Shown in pieces: positions 23,850-32,618 of a stretch of DNA of 64,000 nt. Both the position numbers and the translations under genes were made by a program. This DNA comes from Gammaproteobacteria bacterium (GTDB lineage: Bacteria > Pseudomonadota > Gammaproteobacteria > Pseudomonadales > Halieaceae): the NCBI GenBank assembly GCA_024644535.1, contig JAHEKX010000013.1:1-64000 (forward strand). The letters are read 5' to 3'. The notes below the pieces were generated by a model. The model made no database searches. It was not told the origin of the DNA and worked only from the letters and a program-made list of their open reading frames with translations. Position 1 is the first letter of the stretch; each line of letters begins with the position of its first letter.

Positions 23850-26057
23850 ATGAACTTTGATCTCACTGATGATCAATGCATGATGCGCGATACGTTTGCG
23901 CGCCTTCTCGACGAACAAAGCCCGTCAAGCCGAGTGCGCGAAGCCTCCGAGACGAATGGCTTTGATCCAGGTCTTTGGAGTTCTCTTGCAGAGATGGGGG
24001 CGTTTGGTATCCGAGTGCCGGAGTCTGCGGGAGGTTTAGGCTTGGCGACAATGGACGCGGCTGTGTTGGTCGAAGAAGCGGGTAGAACGCTTGCCTCAGG
24101 ACCCATTGTAGAAGCGCTGATGGCGGCACGAGTTTTGGGTGAGATTGCCCCAGAATCATGTGAGGAGCTTGTTGGTGAGGCTATCGCTGGAACAAAGCTT
24201 ATCGTTTTGGCCTTGCACGACACCTTATCCAATCCGGTACAGTGGGTCGCGGGCGGCAACGCAGCTGACGCGATTGTCGCACGGCGCGGCGATAGCGTTG
24301 TTGTTTATACTCCCAATAATGTCAGTAGCGAGGCGACACTGGCCTCTACCTCGATTGGTGAAATAGATTTTGGCGCTGTATCGGCTACGTTAGTCGATAC
24401 AGGCGATTCGGCTATTGCCGTTTTTCAGCAGGCTGTCGAGGAATGGAAATTGTTGATGGCCGTTCAGGTTTCTGCAATTGCGCGTCAGGCGGTAAAGTTA
24501 GCGGCTGAGTATGCATGCGAGCGAGAGGCTTTTGATAAATTGATCGGCGAATATCAGGGCATATCGCATCCTTTAGCTGATTTGATCGCTGAAATCGATG
24601 GTGGCAAGCTCCTTGCTTGGAAAGCGATACACAGCTGTGCAAACGATGTGCCCGATGCTGCTGCGCAAATTTCCATGGCGTTATGGTGGAATATCGACGC
24701 GGCGGGCCGCGGTGTTACGCAGGCCTTACACACTTTCGGCGGCTATGGTCTTGCGAGCGAATATGACGTTCATCTGTTCAACCTTCGTGCCAAGCAGTTG
24801 CCCCTGATATACGGAGACGGTGACCTTTTATTGAGTGAGGCTGGGCGTCGTCTTTACGGCGGTGAGTCCACGAGTTTGCCTGATGTCGGTCCGGTTCCTA
24901 TCGACTTTGATCTGGGTGAAGAGGCCGACCAAATGGGGCGGGAGCTCGACGAATTGTTCTCGCAGATTCTGACGCCCGAATTGAAAGCCAAAGCTCACTA
25001 TTCTTTCGATGGTTTCGATCGCGGCGTGCATAAAATTTTGGCGGAAAATAAGTTTCTGTTTCCCGCATGGCCCAAAGAGTATGGCGGGCGTGATGCTAAG
25101 CCCTATGTCGTCAGCGCAATGCGAACCGTATGGCAAAAGTACGGTTGGACGACGCACCCCGTGAGTACAACCGATATGGTTGGCACTATGATTCGCAAGT
25201 GCGGCAATGACGAGTTAAAAGAAGAAGTTTTGACTCGCATTATGTCTGGAGATGCGATTTGCAGCTTGGGTTATAGTGAGCCCGGCTGTGGGTCTGATGT
25301 CTTTGCGGCAAAAACACGCGCTACGCCAGATGGTGATGGATGGTGGCGGATTGATGGTTCTAAGATGTGGACTAGTGGGGCAAATATCGCCCAGTATGTA
25401 CTTATGTTGGTACGGACGGATCCAGACTTACCTAAACACAAGGGGCTGACTATGTTTGTCGTTCCTCTCGATACCCCAGGGATCGAGGTGCAGGCAATTC
25501 ATACGTTTCAGGATGAGCGGACCAATATTACCTATTACGATGGGGTGCGAATTCCAGACAAATATCGCTTGGGTGAAGTCAATGGTGGCTTGGCGACGAT
25601 GTCTGCCGCGCTCGAGCTTGAGCACGCTGGTGGGTTTACAAAAGACCAGCGCCATATGGTTGTATCTGCAGAAACCATGTGCCGAGAGATCAGTTCTGGT
25701 GCGGGTAGATTGATCGATACAGAAAACGCGCAACGACGATTGGCGCGTGCGCGAACCCATCTTTATATTTCAGAAATGTTGGAAATGCGCGCTTTGTTTG
25801 TGATTGTTAACAAGCAGCCGAATCTGGCGTATGGCCCTATGATAAAGCTATTTTCATCGGAGAAGTTTCAATCGGATGCTCGCGATCTGCTGTCTTTGGG
25901 CGCACCGCATACACTGGCAAAACGATCGGGCGCTACTGGAGCGTTGAATTTGGCCTACCGGCATGCGCACGGGTCAACAATTTATGGTGGGACAAGTGAA
26001 GTCCACCGCAGCATGATCGCCGAGAAGGCGCTTGGTTTGCCTCGAACCCGGGGCTGA
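23850..26057 (+). CDS. Fused two-domain acyl-CoA dehydrogenase, FadE34-like
   Basis: Acyl-CoA dehydrogenase of 735 aa, about twice normal length. Residues ~1-340 form one ACAD-type unit (LTDDQCMMRDTFARLL, later LHTFGGYGLASEYDVHLF); residues ~350-735 form a second (CSLGYSEPGCGSDVFAAKTRA, WTSGANIAQYV, HGSTIYGGTSEVHRSMIAEKALG). This tandem layout matches FadE34-type enzymes, whose fused halves replace a heteromeric pair and dehydrogenate steroid or bile-acid side-chain CoA thioesters. It leads an operon with an enoyl-CoA hydratase, two more ACADs and a thioesterase, controlled from copy D. The side-chain role is an inference from family. Confidence 0.8.
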   Translation: MNFDLTDDQCMMRDTFARLLDEQSPSSRVREASETNGFDPGLWSSLAEMGAFGIRVPESAGGLGLATMDAAVLVEEAGRTLASGPIVEALMAARVLGEIAPESCEELVGEAIAGTKLIVLALHDTLSNPVQWVAGGNAADAIVARRGDSVVVYTPNNVSSEATLASTSIGEIDFGAVSATLVDTGDSAIAVFQQAVEEWKLLMAVQVSAIARQAVKLAAEYACEREAFDKLIGEYQGISHPLADLIAEIDGGKLLAWKAIHSCANDVPDAAAQISMALWWNIDAAGRGVTQALHTFGGYGLASEYDVHLFNLRAKQLPLIYGDGDLLLSEAGRRLYGGESTSLPDVGPVPIDFDLGEEADQMGRELDELFSQILTPELKAKAHYSFDGFDRGVHKILAENKFLFPAWPKEYGGRDAKPYVVSAMRTVWQKYGWTTHPVSTTDMVGTMIRKCGNDELKEEVLTRIMSGDAICSLGYSEPGCGSDVFAAKTRATPDGDGWWRIDGSKMWTSGANIAQYVLMLVRTDPDLPKHKGLTMFVVPLDTPGIEVQAIHTFQDERTNITYYDGVRIPDKYRLGEVNGGLATMSAALELEHAGGFTKDQRHMVVSAETMCREISSGAGRLIDTENAQRRLARARTHLYISEMLEMRALFVIVNKQPNLAYGPMIKLFSSEKFQSDARDLLSLGAPHTLAKRSGATGALNLAYRHAHGSTIYGGTSEVHRSMIAEKALGLPRTRG

Positions 26058-26067
26058 GGATAGAAAA

Positions 26068-26883
26068 ATGACTGATGCTCCGCATCTATTGGTAGATGAG
26101 CGCGATGGAATACTGATCGCGACATTGAATCGGCCTGAAAAGCTTAACGCCTTGACCCGTCAGATGATGGAGCTGTTTGAGCAGGCCCTGCACCGGTTTC
26201 GAGATACGCCTGAGTTGAAAGTGATGTTGATTCGCTCGCGTGGTCGTTACTTTTGCTCGGGCGTCGACATGTTAAATAGCGGTGAGGGGCCCAAAACCTT
26301 GGCGAAATCGGGTGTCGAGATTCGCGAGCGTCATCGCCTTCAAACTCTGGGGATGCACCGTATCTACGATGAAATGGAGCATATCGAAAAGCCCATAGTG
26401 GTTGCTCATCAAGCGCCGTGCGTTGGTGGAGGGCTTGAGCTGTCGCTATCGTGTGATTTCCGTCTGGCCGCCAAAAGTGCGAGTTATGCGTTTCCTGAGG
26501 GGCGTTTTGGAGTTTTACCGGCTTCAAATGGTGTCTCGAGGCTAACGCGCGTTGTTGGCCCTCATTGGGCTAAATATTTGATTATGGCGAACCTTCCTGC
26601 TGACGCCGATCGCGCGTACACAATGGGGCTGGTTCATGAGGTATTTCCAGACGAGTCTTTCGAAGACGAGGTCATGGCTTTTTGTACTCATTTGGCTGCT
26701 CAGCACGGAGAGCAAATGGGTACAGCTAAACTAACCATTGAGTTAGCCCATGAGGTGGGTCGAGATCAAGCTCGGCACGTTGAACGAATGGCTAACAGCG
26801 CTTTAATGCTAAGCCCGGCTTATGTGGAGGGTATTGAAAAATACATCGCAAAGCTGGCTGAAAAAAAGCGGTGCGCTGAATAA
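26068..26883 (+). CDS. Enoyl-CoA hydratase/isomerase (crotonase)
   Basis: Crotonase-fold enzyme of 271 aa. CVGGGLELSLSCDFRLAA carries the first catalytic Glu, and FPEGRFGVLPASNGVSRL the second Glu at the usual position, so hydration of a 2-enoyl-CoA is expected; RGRYFCSGVD forms the oxyanion-hole strand. The start at 26068 follows GAGGATAG; an earlier in-frame start at 26032 lies inside the previous gene. It sits 10 bp after the fused acyl-CoA dehydrogenase and 18 bp before the next ACAD. It fits the second step of beta-oxidation on an unusual side chain. Confidence 0.85.
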   Translation: MTDAPHLLVDERDGILIATLNRPEKLNALTRQMMELFEQALHRFRDTPELKVMLIRSRGRYFCSGVDMLNSGEGPKTLAKSGVEIRERHRLQTLGMHRIYDEMEHIEKPIVVAHQAPCVGGGLELSLSCDFRLAAKSASYAFPEGRFGVLPASNGVSRLTRVVGPHWAKYLIMANLPADADRAYTMGLVHEVFPDESFEDEVMAFCTHLAAQHGEQMGTAKLTIELAHEVGRDQARHVERMANSALMLSPAYVEGIEKYIAKLAEKKRCAE

Positions 26884-26901
26884 CGAGTCGAGAGGTAGGT
26901 C

Positions 26902-28038
26902 ATGGACTTTTCTTGGACTGAGCAGCAGCTCAAGTTTCGCGAGCGCGTTAAATCTTTTATTGCAGCGAATCTCCCTGAAAATTGGGAAGAAATTGCCCAT
27001 GGCCCGGGCTCGAGCGAGCAGACGGAGTTTGCGAAGACGTTTTGCGGTCGTCTAGCTGATGAGGGGCTTTTGGTGCCTCACTGGCCCGTTGAGTGGGGGG
27101 GAGAAGCCGCCGATCCGTGGAAGGCCTTTATTTTGGCTGAGGAGATGTGGAAGGTTGGTGAGCCCCGTGGCGGGCAGTACATGAACGTTAACTGGATTGG
27201 TCCAATATTAATGAAATTTGGGTCCCAGGCTCAGCAGCGGACCTACATCCCGCCGATGGGCAGAGGCGAGTCGCTATGGTGCCAGGGGTTTTCTGAGCCG
27301 GAGGCTGGCTCCGATCTGGCGTCGCTTCGGACGAAAGCTGAGCTTGAGGAAGACGGCTATCGCATTAATGGCCAAAAGATTTGGACGTCGTACGCGGGCG
27401 ATGCCGACACTTGCTTTTTGCTGGCCCGAACGGGTTCAGGAAAGTCGGGCATTTCTATATTTTTAGTGCCAATGGATACGGTAGGTATTACGGTTCGACA
27501 GATCCCCAGTATCATAGGTGAGGGTGATATCCACGAGGTTTTCTTCGATGACGTTGTAGTGCCAGAAAGCGCCCGACTCGGCGAAGAGGGCCAGGCTTGG
27601 GAGATCATTGGTGCTGTCCTTTCGCTAGAACGGGTGGGGATTCCAAGATTCGCTTTGGCGCGAGCAACCTTGTCTCGTGCTATCGATTTACTCAAACAGT
27701 CTGGTCGTTTTACGCCTTCGGTAATCGAGCAGGCGACTCGTGCTAAAGCTGCCTGTGAAGCTGCGTGTCTGTTCAGTTATCGAATTATTGATCAGCGGGC
27801 AAAGCAAATACCAACGGGTGCAGAGGCCAGTGTGGGTCGTTACTCTACTGTGAATTGTGAGCGACTTGTCGCGGAATTTGTGGTCGAGCATTTACCCGAG
27901 TCGCTTTGTGGTGATTATCCAATGCTGCTGGCGCATCATCAGCGCGGTATCGTTGCGGGAATTGCATCTGGCGCGGCAGAGATTCAACTCAATAATATCG
28001 CAACCCAGTACCTGGAGTTGCCACGGGAGCCGCGCTGA
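26902..28038 (+). CDS. Acyl-CoA dehydrogenase, large subunit-like
   Basis: ACAD of 378 aa with the N-terminal DFSWTEQQLKFRERVKSFI, the FAD/substrate block WCQGFSEPEAGSDLASLRTKAE, KIWTSYAGDADTCFLLART and a full C-terminal helical domain. It overlaps the next, shorter ACAD gene by one base (TGATG). Adjacent full and short ACAD genes are the pattern of heterotetrameric (alpha2beta2) acyl-CoA dehydrogenases of steroid side-chain degradation. Pairing is inferred from arrangement; each may also work alone. Confidence 0.85.
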   Translation: MDFSWTEQQLKFRERVKSFIAANLPENWEEIAHGPGSSEQTEFAKTFCGRLADEGLLVPHWPVEWGGEAADPWKAFILAEEMWKVGEPRGGQYMNVNWIGPILMKFGSQAQQRTYIPPMGRGESLWCQGFSEPEAGSDLASLRTKAELEEDGYRINGQKIWTSYAGDADTCFLLARTGSGKSGISIFLVPMDTVGITVRQIPSIIGEGDIHEVFFDDVVVPESARLGEEGQAWEIIGAVLSLERVGIPRFALARATLSRAIDLLKQSGRFTPSVIEQATRAKAACEAACLFSYRIIDQRAKQIPTGAEASVGRYSTVNCERLVAEFVVEHLPESLCGDYPMLLAHHQRGIVAGIASGAAEIQLNNIATQYLELPREPR

Positions 28039-28943
28039 TGGATTTGATGCTAAACAAAGATCAGGCGGCTGTGCAGGAGGCGATCGAAGCGATAGCTCTC
28101 GACTTTTCGTCGAGCCCCTCAGACTTTCATGGTTTCGCGTTGGTATCGCCTGAACTAGACAAGGTACTACTTGAAAACGGTTTTTTCGAAATCGCCACGA
28201 TACCTGAGCTAGGCCCTGTTTCCGCTGCGGTAACCGTTGAGCGACTGGCTCGACTACCCTACACCGCAGAGACGGCGCTCTCGATGATGCTTTCTCATGT
28301 GTTGGGCGAGGTTGAGCGGCCCATCGCAGTAGTTGATGGCTTGCGGCCTGGTCGATTTGTGCGCGAAGCAAAGACTGTCATAGTTGTAGATGACGATCGT
28401 ATTGGGCTATGCCATCCCGGTCCCTCTGAGGTTGAAGATAGGCCAGATGCCTTATATGCCTACCCTATGGCGAATTTAGTCTCTTTAGACGGTGTTTATT
28501 GGCTATCCGATGCTGAGAGAGACCGCATTAAAACATGGCTGCGGATTGCTTTAGCTAATGAAATGGCAGGCCTTTTGCAAGGCGCTATTGATGCCACGGT
28601 CGCACATCTTAGTATCAGAAAACAGTTTGGTCGTCCGCTTGGCGCATTTCAAGCACTCAGACATCGATTAGCGGAATGCACGGTATTGTCTGAGGGGGTC
28701 CGTTGGTTGGCGGTCAAAGCCGCTTGGTCCGGCGATGCAGGTGATGCTGCTCTGGCGGCTTATCACGCTCAAGATGCCGCAACTCGCGTTATTTACGACG
28801 TACACCAGATGTCCGGCGCTATGGGTATGACTCTCGAAATGGATTTACATTTGTGGACCTACCGTATGAAAGCGCTGCTGTCTGAGCTTGGTGGTCGGGG
28901 CGGTCAGGCTCAGGCGGTTGGTCAGCATGTGTTTGGAGTGTGA
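28038..28943 (+). CDS. Acyl-CoA dehydrogenase-like short partner subunit
   Basis: ACAD-fold protein of 301 aa, short by about 75-80 residues. The mid-domain FAD/substrate block (SEPEAGSD) is missing, while the C-terminal helical core remains (RKQFGRPLGAFQALRHRLAEC, then QMSGAMGMTLEMDLHLWTYRM). Such reduced ACADs serve as the partner chain of heteromeric acyl-CoA dehydrogenases. It begins one base into the stop of the larger ACAD and ends 3 bp before the thioesterase. Independent activity is unlikely. Confidence 0.8.
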   Translation: MDLMLNKDQAAVQEAIEAIALDFSSSPSDFHGFALVSPELDKVLLENGFFEIATIPELGPVSAAVTVERLARLPYTAETALSMMLSHVLGEVERPIAVVDGLRPGRFVREAKTVIVVDDDRIGLCHPGPSEVEDRPDALYAYPMANLVSLDGVYWLSDAERDRIKTWLRIALANEMAGLLQGAIDATVAHLSIRKQFGRPLGAFQALRHRLAECTVLSEGVRWLAVKAAWSGDAGDAALAAYHAQDAATRVIYDVHQMSGAMGMTLEMDLHLWTYRMKALLSELGGRGGQAQAVGQHVFGV

Positions 28944-28946
28944 AAC

Positions 28947-29384
28947 TTGACTGACTTGGTTACTCCTGAGCGTTTGTTAAGCGCGGGCTGGGTCAAGCGA
29001 GAGAGCCAGGGCTTCAACGAATCTGTCGGGCCTTTCTACGAGTACCTTCAAGGTGATCAGATCACTCTTGGTATTTTCGTTGAAGAGCGCCACACGAATC
29101 TACACATTGGCACTTTGCATGGTGGAGCGCTCATGTCACTAGCCGATGTGGGTCTTGGCGCTGGTATCCGGCCAGTGCACGGAGACTTGTGTTACCGCTG
29201 TGTCACCGCCTCACTAAACGTCCAATTTTTGGCCGTCGCCCGAGTTGGCGACTTTATCTCGGTTACACCCGAAATACTGCGATCTTCCAAGCAGATGTTG
29301 TTCATCCGAGGTCTTCTCAAAGTCGGTGATAAGGCTGTTGCCTCCGCTGAGGGGATTTGGAAAGTTATGGAAAATAGAAGTTGA
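28947..29384 (+). CDS. PaaI-type hot-dog thioesterase
   Basis: Hot-dog protein of 145 aa. THLNIGTLHGG-type motif appears as NLHIGTLHGGALMSLADVGL, the signature of PaaI/YbgC-like acyl-CoA thioesterases, and ends with a single core strand set. It likely releases or recycles CoA from pathway thioesters. A TTG start at 28947 is chosen because GGAG lies 8 nt upstream. It is the last gene of the copy-D operon; a hairpin at 29396-29418 follows. Confidence 0.75.
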   Translation: MTDLVTPERLLSAGWVKRESQGFNESVGPFYEYLQGDQITLGIFVEERHTNLHIGTLHGGALMSLADVGLGAGIRPVHGDLCYRCVTASLNVQFLAVARVGDFISVTPEILRSSKQMLFIRGLLKVGDKAVASAEGIWKVMENRS

Positions 29385-29395
29385 TGAGTTGCAAT

Positions 29396-29418
29396 GCTCT
29401 TTATCAATCTTAAAGAGC
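29396..29418. terminator. Hairpin between convergent genes
   Basis: A perfect 8-bp stem, GCTCTTTA (29396-29403) with TAAAGAGC (29411-29418), has a 7-nt loop. It lies 11 bp after the thioesterase stop and 22 bp from the stop of the leftward flavoprotein at 29441. No T tract follows directly. Confidence 0.4.
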
Positions 29419-29440
29419 ACGCTTCCCGAATTTTTCAGTC

Positions 29441-30433
<993 letters not shown>

Positions 30434-30493
30434 TCATAGTTTGTGACGTTATGCTGAGGCGTATTCGCCTGCGATTGCTTGGGGGCACCCTTG

Positions 30494-30510
30494 CCTTAGT
30501 GAAGCTAAGG
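30494..30510. promoter_or_regulatory. Small inverted repeat upstream of divergent genes
   Basis: CCTTAG and CTAAGG (30494-30499, 30505-30510) are perfectly paired around five bases. It lies 76 bp upstream of the flavoprotein start (30418, leftward), possibly a regulatory hairpin or operator. Confidence 0.25.
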
Positions 30511-30555
30511 AATGCAAAAAATGACGTATCATCGTAGTCGTTATTGCCCTTTATA

Positions 30556-30576
30556 TCTACAACACTGTTGTATAGT
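30556..30576 (+). promoter_or_regulatory. Candidate operator, copy E, the most symmetric
   Basis: Core CAACACTGTTG (30560-30570) within a perfect 15-bp palindrome TACAACACTGTTGTA, followed by TATAGT (30571-30576), a -10-like element. It lies 70 bp before the acuI-like start and in the same region as the divergent flavoprotein gene. Confidence 0.6.
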
Positions 30577-30645
30577 ACTGGAATTTTTTTCGGGTAGACG
30601 TTACGATGAACTCGTCTATTAATACTGATTTAAATTGGAGCAAAT

Positions 30646-31632
30646 ATGTTTTCTGGTATCGTTATTGACAAAGATGAGAGTGGGCAGCAATCCGTTGCAA
30701 TCAAGCAGCTGGATGAGTCTCAGTTGCCTGAAGGTGACGTCACCGTAGACGTCGAGTATTCGACGATTAATTTCAAGGATGGGCTTGCAATTACTGGAAG
30801 CTCCCCGGTGGTCCGTAAGTTCCCTATGGTCCCAGGTATCGATCTGGCCGGTGTGGTTAGTGACTCCACAAATCCTGAATTCTCAGTAGGCGACAGAGTT
30901 GTGTTGAACGGCTGGGGTGTTGGCGAGGGACATTGGGGTGGATTGGCACAAAAAGCTCGCTTGTCGGCAAGTATGCTGATTCCGCTGCCTAGTGTTTTTA
31001 GTGCTCGTCAAGCAATGGCCATTGGTACTGCGGGTTATACCGCCGCGTTGTGTGTTGACGCCTTGATCAATCATGGTGTGAAGCCAGAAGATGGCGAAAT
31101 TTTGGTGACAGGTGCCACTGGGGGAGTGGGTAGCTTTGCCGTTACGCTTCTGGCTAAGGCCGGATTTACCGTCGTTGCAGCAACGGGCAAAGCGGCAGAA
31201 TCAGAATACTTGCAAAGCCTTGGGGCCACGGAAGTAATTGATCGCACCTCTTTGTCAGAAAAGGGTAAACCACTACAACGAGAGCGCTGGGCAGGCGTTG
31301 TGGACTCAGTGGGAAGCCACACTCTCGTGAATGCGTGTGCTCAGACCAAATACCGCGGCGCTGTTGCCGCTTGTGGCCTGGCTCAGGGCGCGGATTTTCC
31401 GGCCACTGTCATGCCCTTTATCCTGCGCGGAGTTGCGTTACTCGGTGTAGACAGTGTGATGGCGCCAAAAAAGCCGCGGTTAGCCGCGTGGGAGCGTCTG
31501 GCTCGAGATCTTGACCCGGTCACCTTGGACTTAATTGAAAACGAGGTGTCTTTAGAACAGGCAATTGGCGTGGCAAGCGATATTTTAGCGGGTACGATTC
31601 GCGGACGAGTCGTGGTCAACGTTAATGAATGA
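30646..31632 (+). CDS. acuI: AcuI/YhdH-type acryloyl-CoA (2-enoyl-CoA) reductase, MDR superfamily
   Basis: Zinc-free medium-chain reductase of 328 aa. The YhdH/AcuI hallmarks are visible: STINFKDGLAITG, PMVPGIDLAGVV, VLNGWGVGEGHWGGLAQKARL, and the nucleotide-binding ATGGVGSFAVTLLAKAG. AcuI reduces acryloyl-CoA to propionyl-CoA with NADPH, also handling toxic short 2-enoyl-CoAs. TTGGAG lies 7 nt before the ATG. It is first in a short operon with an NTF2-like protein (8-bp overlap) under copy E. In this catabolic setting it may reduce an enoyl-CoA derived from side chain or ring remnants; family firm, substrate inferred. Confidence 0.8.
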   Translation: MFSGIVIDKDESGQQSVAIKQLDESQLPEGDVTVDVEYSTINFKDGLAITGSSPVVRKFPMVPGIDLAGVVSDSTNPEFSVGDRVVLNGWGVGEGHWGGLAQKARLSASMLIPLPSVFSARQAMAIGTAGYTAALCVDALINHGVKPEDGEILVTGATGGVGSFAVTLLAKAGFTVVAATGKAAESEYLQSLGATEVIDRTSLSEKGKPLQRERWAGVVDSVGSHTLVNACAQTKYRGAVAACGLAQGADFPATVMPFILRGVALLGVDSVMAPKKPRLAAWERLARDLDPVTLDLIENEVSLEQAIGVASDILAGTIRGRVVVNVNE

Positions 31633-32164
31633 TCCGACTCCGCGTCTGGCGGCCGTCGTCGACAAAACTGAGATTGTTGAGTGCATAGTGCGTCTCGCTC
31701 GCGGTGAAGATCGCCGCGACGAGGCTTTAATTAGTGCGAGCTTTGCAGATGACGCCATCATCGATATGGGTGTTTTTCGAGGAAGCTACGCCGAGTATAT
31801 AGAATGGGTCGTACCTGGCGATCCATCATTACCTGTGACCTCGCATGCGCTTGGGCAAAGTTATATTGAGCTTGATGACGAAGCGGCTCGTGTTGAGACT
31901 TATGTAACGTCATATCACCGTGTCGATACTGGCGACGAGCACCGAGATACGGTTATCGGTGGCCGCTATCTAGATGTGTTGGCTAAAAGAGATGGTGTTT
32001 GGCTGATTGTAGAACGGACCTTATTATATGACTGGTTCCGCGATGACGGTGTCGCGGTAGATTGGTCTGAAGGTGTCATGGGCTTGCCGTTTATGGCGGA
32101 TCATTACACGGGGCAAAGTTCTCCACAGGGTGACTACAGCGATCGCTTTTTTAGCAAAGGCTGA
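31625..32164 (+). CDS. NTF2-like/SnoaL-like protein (paralogue of 5302-5850)
   Basis: NTF2-fold protein of 179 aa. VDKTEIVECIVRLARGEDRRD, LISASFADDAIID, SHALGQSYIELDDE and GGRYLDVLAKRDGVWLIVER correspond block by block to the protein at 5302-5850. It overlaps the end of the acuI-like gene by 8 bp, so translation is probably coupled. Isomerase, dehydratase or cyclase activity is possible from the fold; nothing decides among them. Confidence 0.7.
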   Translation: MNDPTPRLAAVVDKTEIVECIVRLARGEDRRDEALISASFADDAIIDMGVFRGSYAEYIEWVVPGDPSLPVTSHALGQSYIELDDEAARVETYVTSYHRVDTGDEHRDTVIGGRYLDVLAKRDGVWLIVERTLLYDWFRDDGVAVDWSEGVMGLPFMADHYTGQSSPQGDYSDRFFSKG

Positions 32165-32184
32165 CAGGTTTCAGTTGTCTTCAT

Positions 32185-32201
32185 GCGAGCCCAAGGCTCG
32201 C
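32185..32201 (+). terminator. Possible weak terminator
   Basis: A 7-bp GC-rich stem with a 3-nt loop lies 21 bp after the NTF2-like stop, followed by CTAGCTTTA rather than a strong T run. Confidence 0.4.
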
Positions 32202-32536
32202 CTAGCTTTACCCTTTAACGTTAAGTGAAAAGTAAAGCCGTTAAGTACGGCGTCCCGCCCTCGTTGGGCCAGTGACGACTACAGGCCTATTTTTAGGTCG
32301 CCAAAATTCATAGCGGGTTTGGCTGCGCATGCCTTGGTGTGCTCGCTTTGGTTGATTTTTGTTCCGGCATCCGTTTCCCCTTCGTCGCCTCATCCTGGCA
32401 CTTTCAATGCCGACGCTCATGAAGCCGTCTTTGCCTGCATTTCTTACTTTGACTAGACGGCATGTAAAGTTGTCCGTACACATTAAATTTAGAGATAGCG
32501 CTTTGTAGCATCCAGCGGCTATCATTTTTGAATAAT

Positions 32537-32555
32537 TGAACAGCACTGTTGGATC
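32537..32555. promoter_or_regulatory. Candidate operator, copy F
   Basis: Core CAGCACTGTTG (32541-32551), preceded by ATTGAA as in copies B and D. It lies 64 bp before the start of the beta-propeller gene (32619), which leads the operon running to 39840. Confidence 0.5.
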
Positions 32556-32618
32556 AACTCTGAGGTTTTAGGGTGGTTGTGATCGGAGTGACTTGACTGA
32601 CTCTTCGGAGGTAATTTC

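Larger units (their letters stand above)
32165..32618. other. Intergenic region, 454 bp, with hairpin and regulatory sites
   Basis: It contains a hairpin GCGAGCC-CAA-GGCTCGC (32185-32201) that may end the acuI operon, a TTGTCCGTAC site (32470-32479) also found in the GntR promoter, and operator copy F (32537-32555). An antisense-looking 101-codon frame at 32241-32546 has a basic, low-complexity translation and no RBS; I do not support it as a gene. Confidence 0.5.

Noticed and set aside
32241-32546. 101-codon leftward frame in the 454-bp gap
   Set aside because: Basic, low-complexity translation, no RBS, and it overlaps the regulatory site at 32470 and copy F.
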